Positions 13,765 through 13,906 of a stretch of 13,906 nt of DNA are shown piece by piece. Positions within the stretch are counted from its first letter, which is position 1. Each line of letters begins with the position of its first letter. Origin of the DNA: Chloroflexota bacterium (GTDB taxonomy: Bacteria; Chloroflexota; Ktedonobacteria; Ktedonobacterales; Ktedonobacteraceae). Where the stretch lies: NCBI GenBank assembly GCA_005881995.1, contig VBHV01000106.1:1-13906 (forward strand), read 5' to 3'. Under the pieces are notes generated by a model. That model ran no database searches and had not been told where the DNA came from. It worked only from the letters and a program-made list of their open reading frames with translations. The position numbers and the translations under genes are program-made.

Positions 13765-13882
13765 CTCGAAAACTGTATATTGTAGGGGCGACCCTCGCGG
13801 TCGCCCTGGCCATCTTCCAACAATCATTCATAGGCCCTGCTCGATAACCGTATATTGTAGGGGCGACCCTCGCGGTCGCCCT
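13765..13882 (-). repeat. Two further copies of the palindromic repeat in inverted orientation
   Basis: Inverted copies are at 13765-13810 and 13840-13882. Both begin CTCGA(A/T)AAC(T/C)GTATATTGTAG and contain the same 8-bp palindromic arms with a CTCGC loop. The 33 bases at 13778-13810 are the exact reverse complement of the beginning of the direct units. The flank beside the AATA end (GTATA versus ACGAAACTG) differs between the two orientations. A partial arm (GGTCGCCCT) recurs at 13892-13900 near the window edge, so the array may continue. Confidence 0.88.
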
Positions 13883-13906
13883 AGTCTCCCTGGTCGCCCT
13901 GATCGT

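Noticed and set aside
13638..13847. Plus-strand open frame through the palindromic repeats
   Set aside because: It consists mostly of translated repeat units and is not protein-like.
13672..13882. CRISPR array
   Set aside because: Only four copies in mixed orientation, with irregular spacing (2, 9 and 29 bp) and no cas genes nearby.

Overview
The window looks like ordinary chromosomal DNA of a moderately GC-rich bacterium with mixed gene orientation and occasional GTG and TTG starts. The gene content fits Chloroflexota, perhaps Ktedonobacteria: an exonuclease/DinG-type fusion, a stand-alone HD-GYP protein, a soluble GAF histidine kinase, a single PspA without PspB/C, a long ACT-domain SerA, and intergenic GGGCGACC/GGTCGCCC palindromes. 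This placement is inference from content and style; no marker gene in the window fixes the taxon.

Layout, left to right. (1) 3-428 (+) is the C-terminal part of a DedA/VTT-like membrane protein cut by the window edge, followed by 466-1056 (+), an unrecognised 196-aa soluble protein. (2) 1088-1873 (-) is an HD-GYP phosphodiesterase converging on them. (3) A 373-bp AT-richer intergenic region carries candidate divergent promoters. (4) 2247-6148 (+) holds rdgB (nucleotide-pool sanitation) and, 47 bp downstream, a 1082-aa DEDDh exonuclease fused to a DinG/XPD-like helicase body whose ATPase motifs are destroyed. (5) A small two-helix membrane ORF (6129-6338, -) converges on the exonuclease gene. 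(6) 6546-8021 (+) is a GAF sensor histidine kinase with an extended -10 promoter, followed by an independently promoted unknown gene at 8103-8453 (+). (7) 8502-9278 (-) is pspA. Its terminator lies in the 3' end of the unknown gene, and its promoter is back to back with that of a complete tRNA-Gly(CCC) unit (promoter, gene and terminator, 9388-9560). (8) 9581-10918 (-) is a Spinster-like MFS transporter. (9) 11222-11902 (+) is a complete DedA protein with a TTG start. (10) 11921-13630 (-) is serA. (11) The right edge has four copies of a palindromic intergenic repeat, two direct and two inverted.

How the genes relate. The only likely multi-gene operon is rdgB plus the exonuclease/pseudo-helicase, which would pair removal of deaminated dNTPs with a nuclease. 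PspA and the two DedA proteins both concern membrane homeostasis but are not co-transcribed. Most other genes are single units.

I see no phage, plasmid, insertion sequence, CRISPR array, defence island or biosynthetic cluster. The most unusual object is the exonuclease fused to a catalytically dead DinG-like helicase at 2900-6148. The remaining findings are modest.
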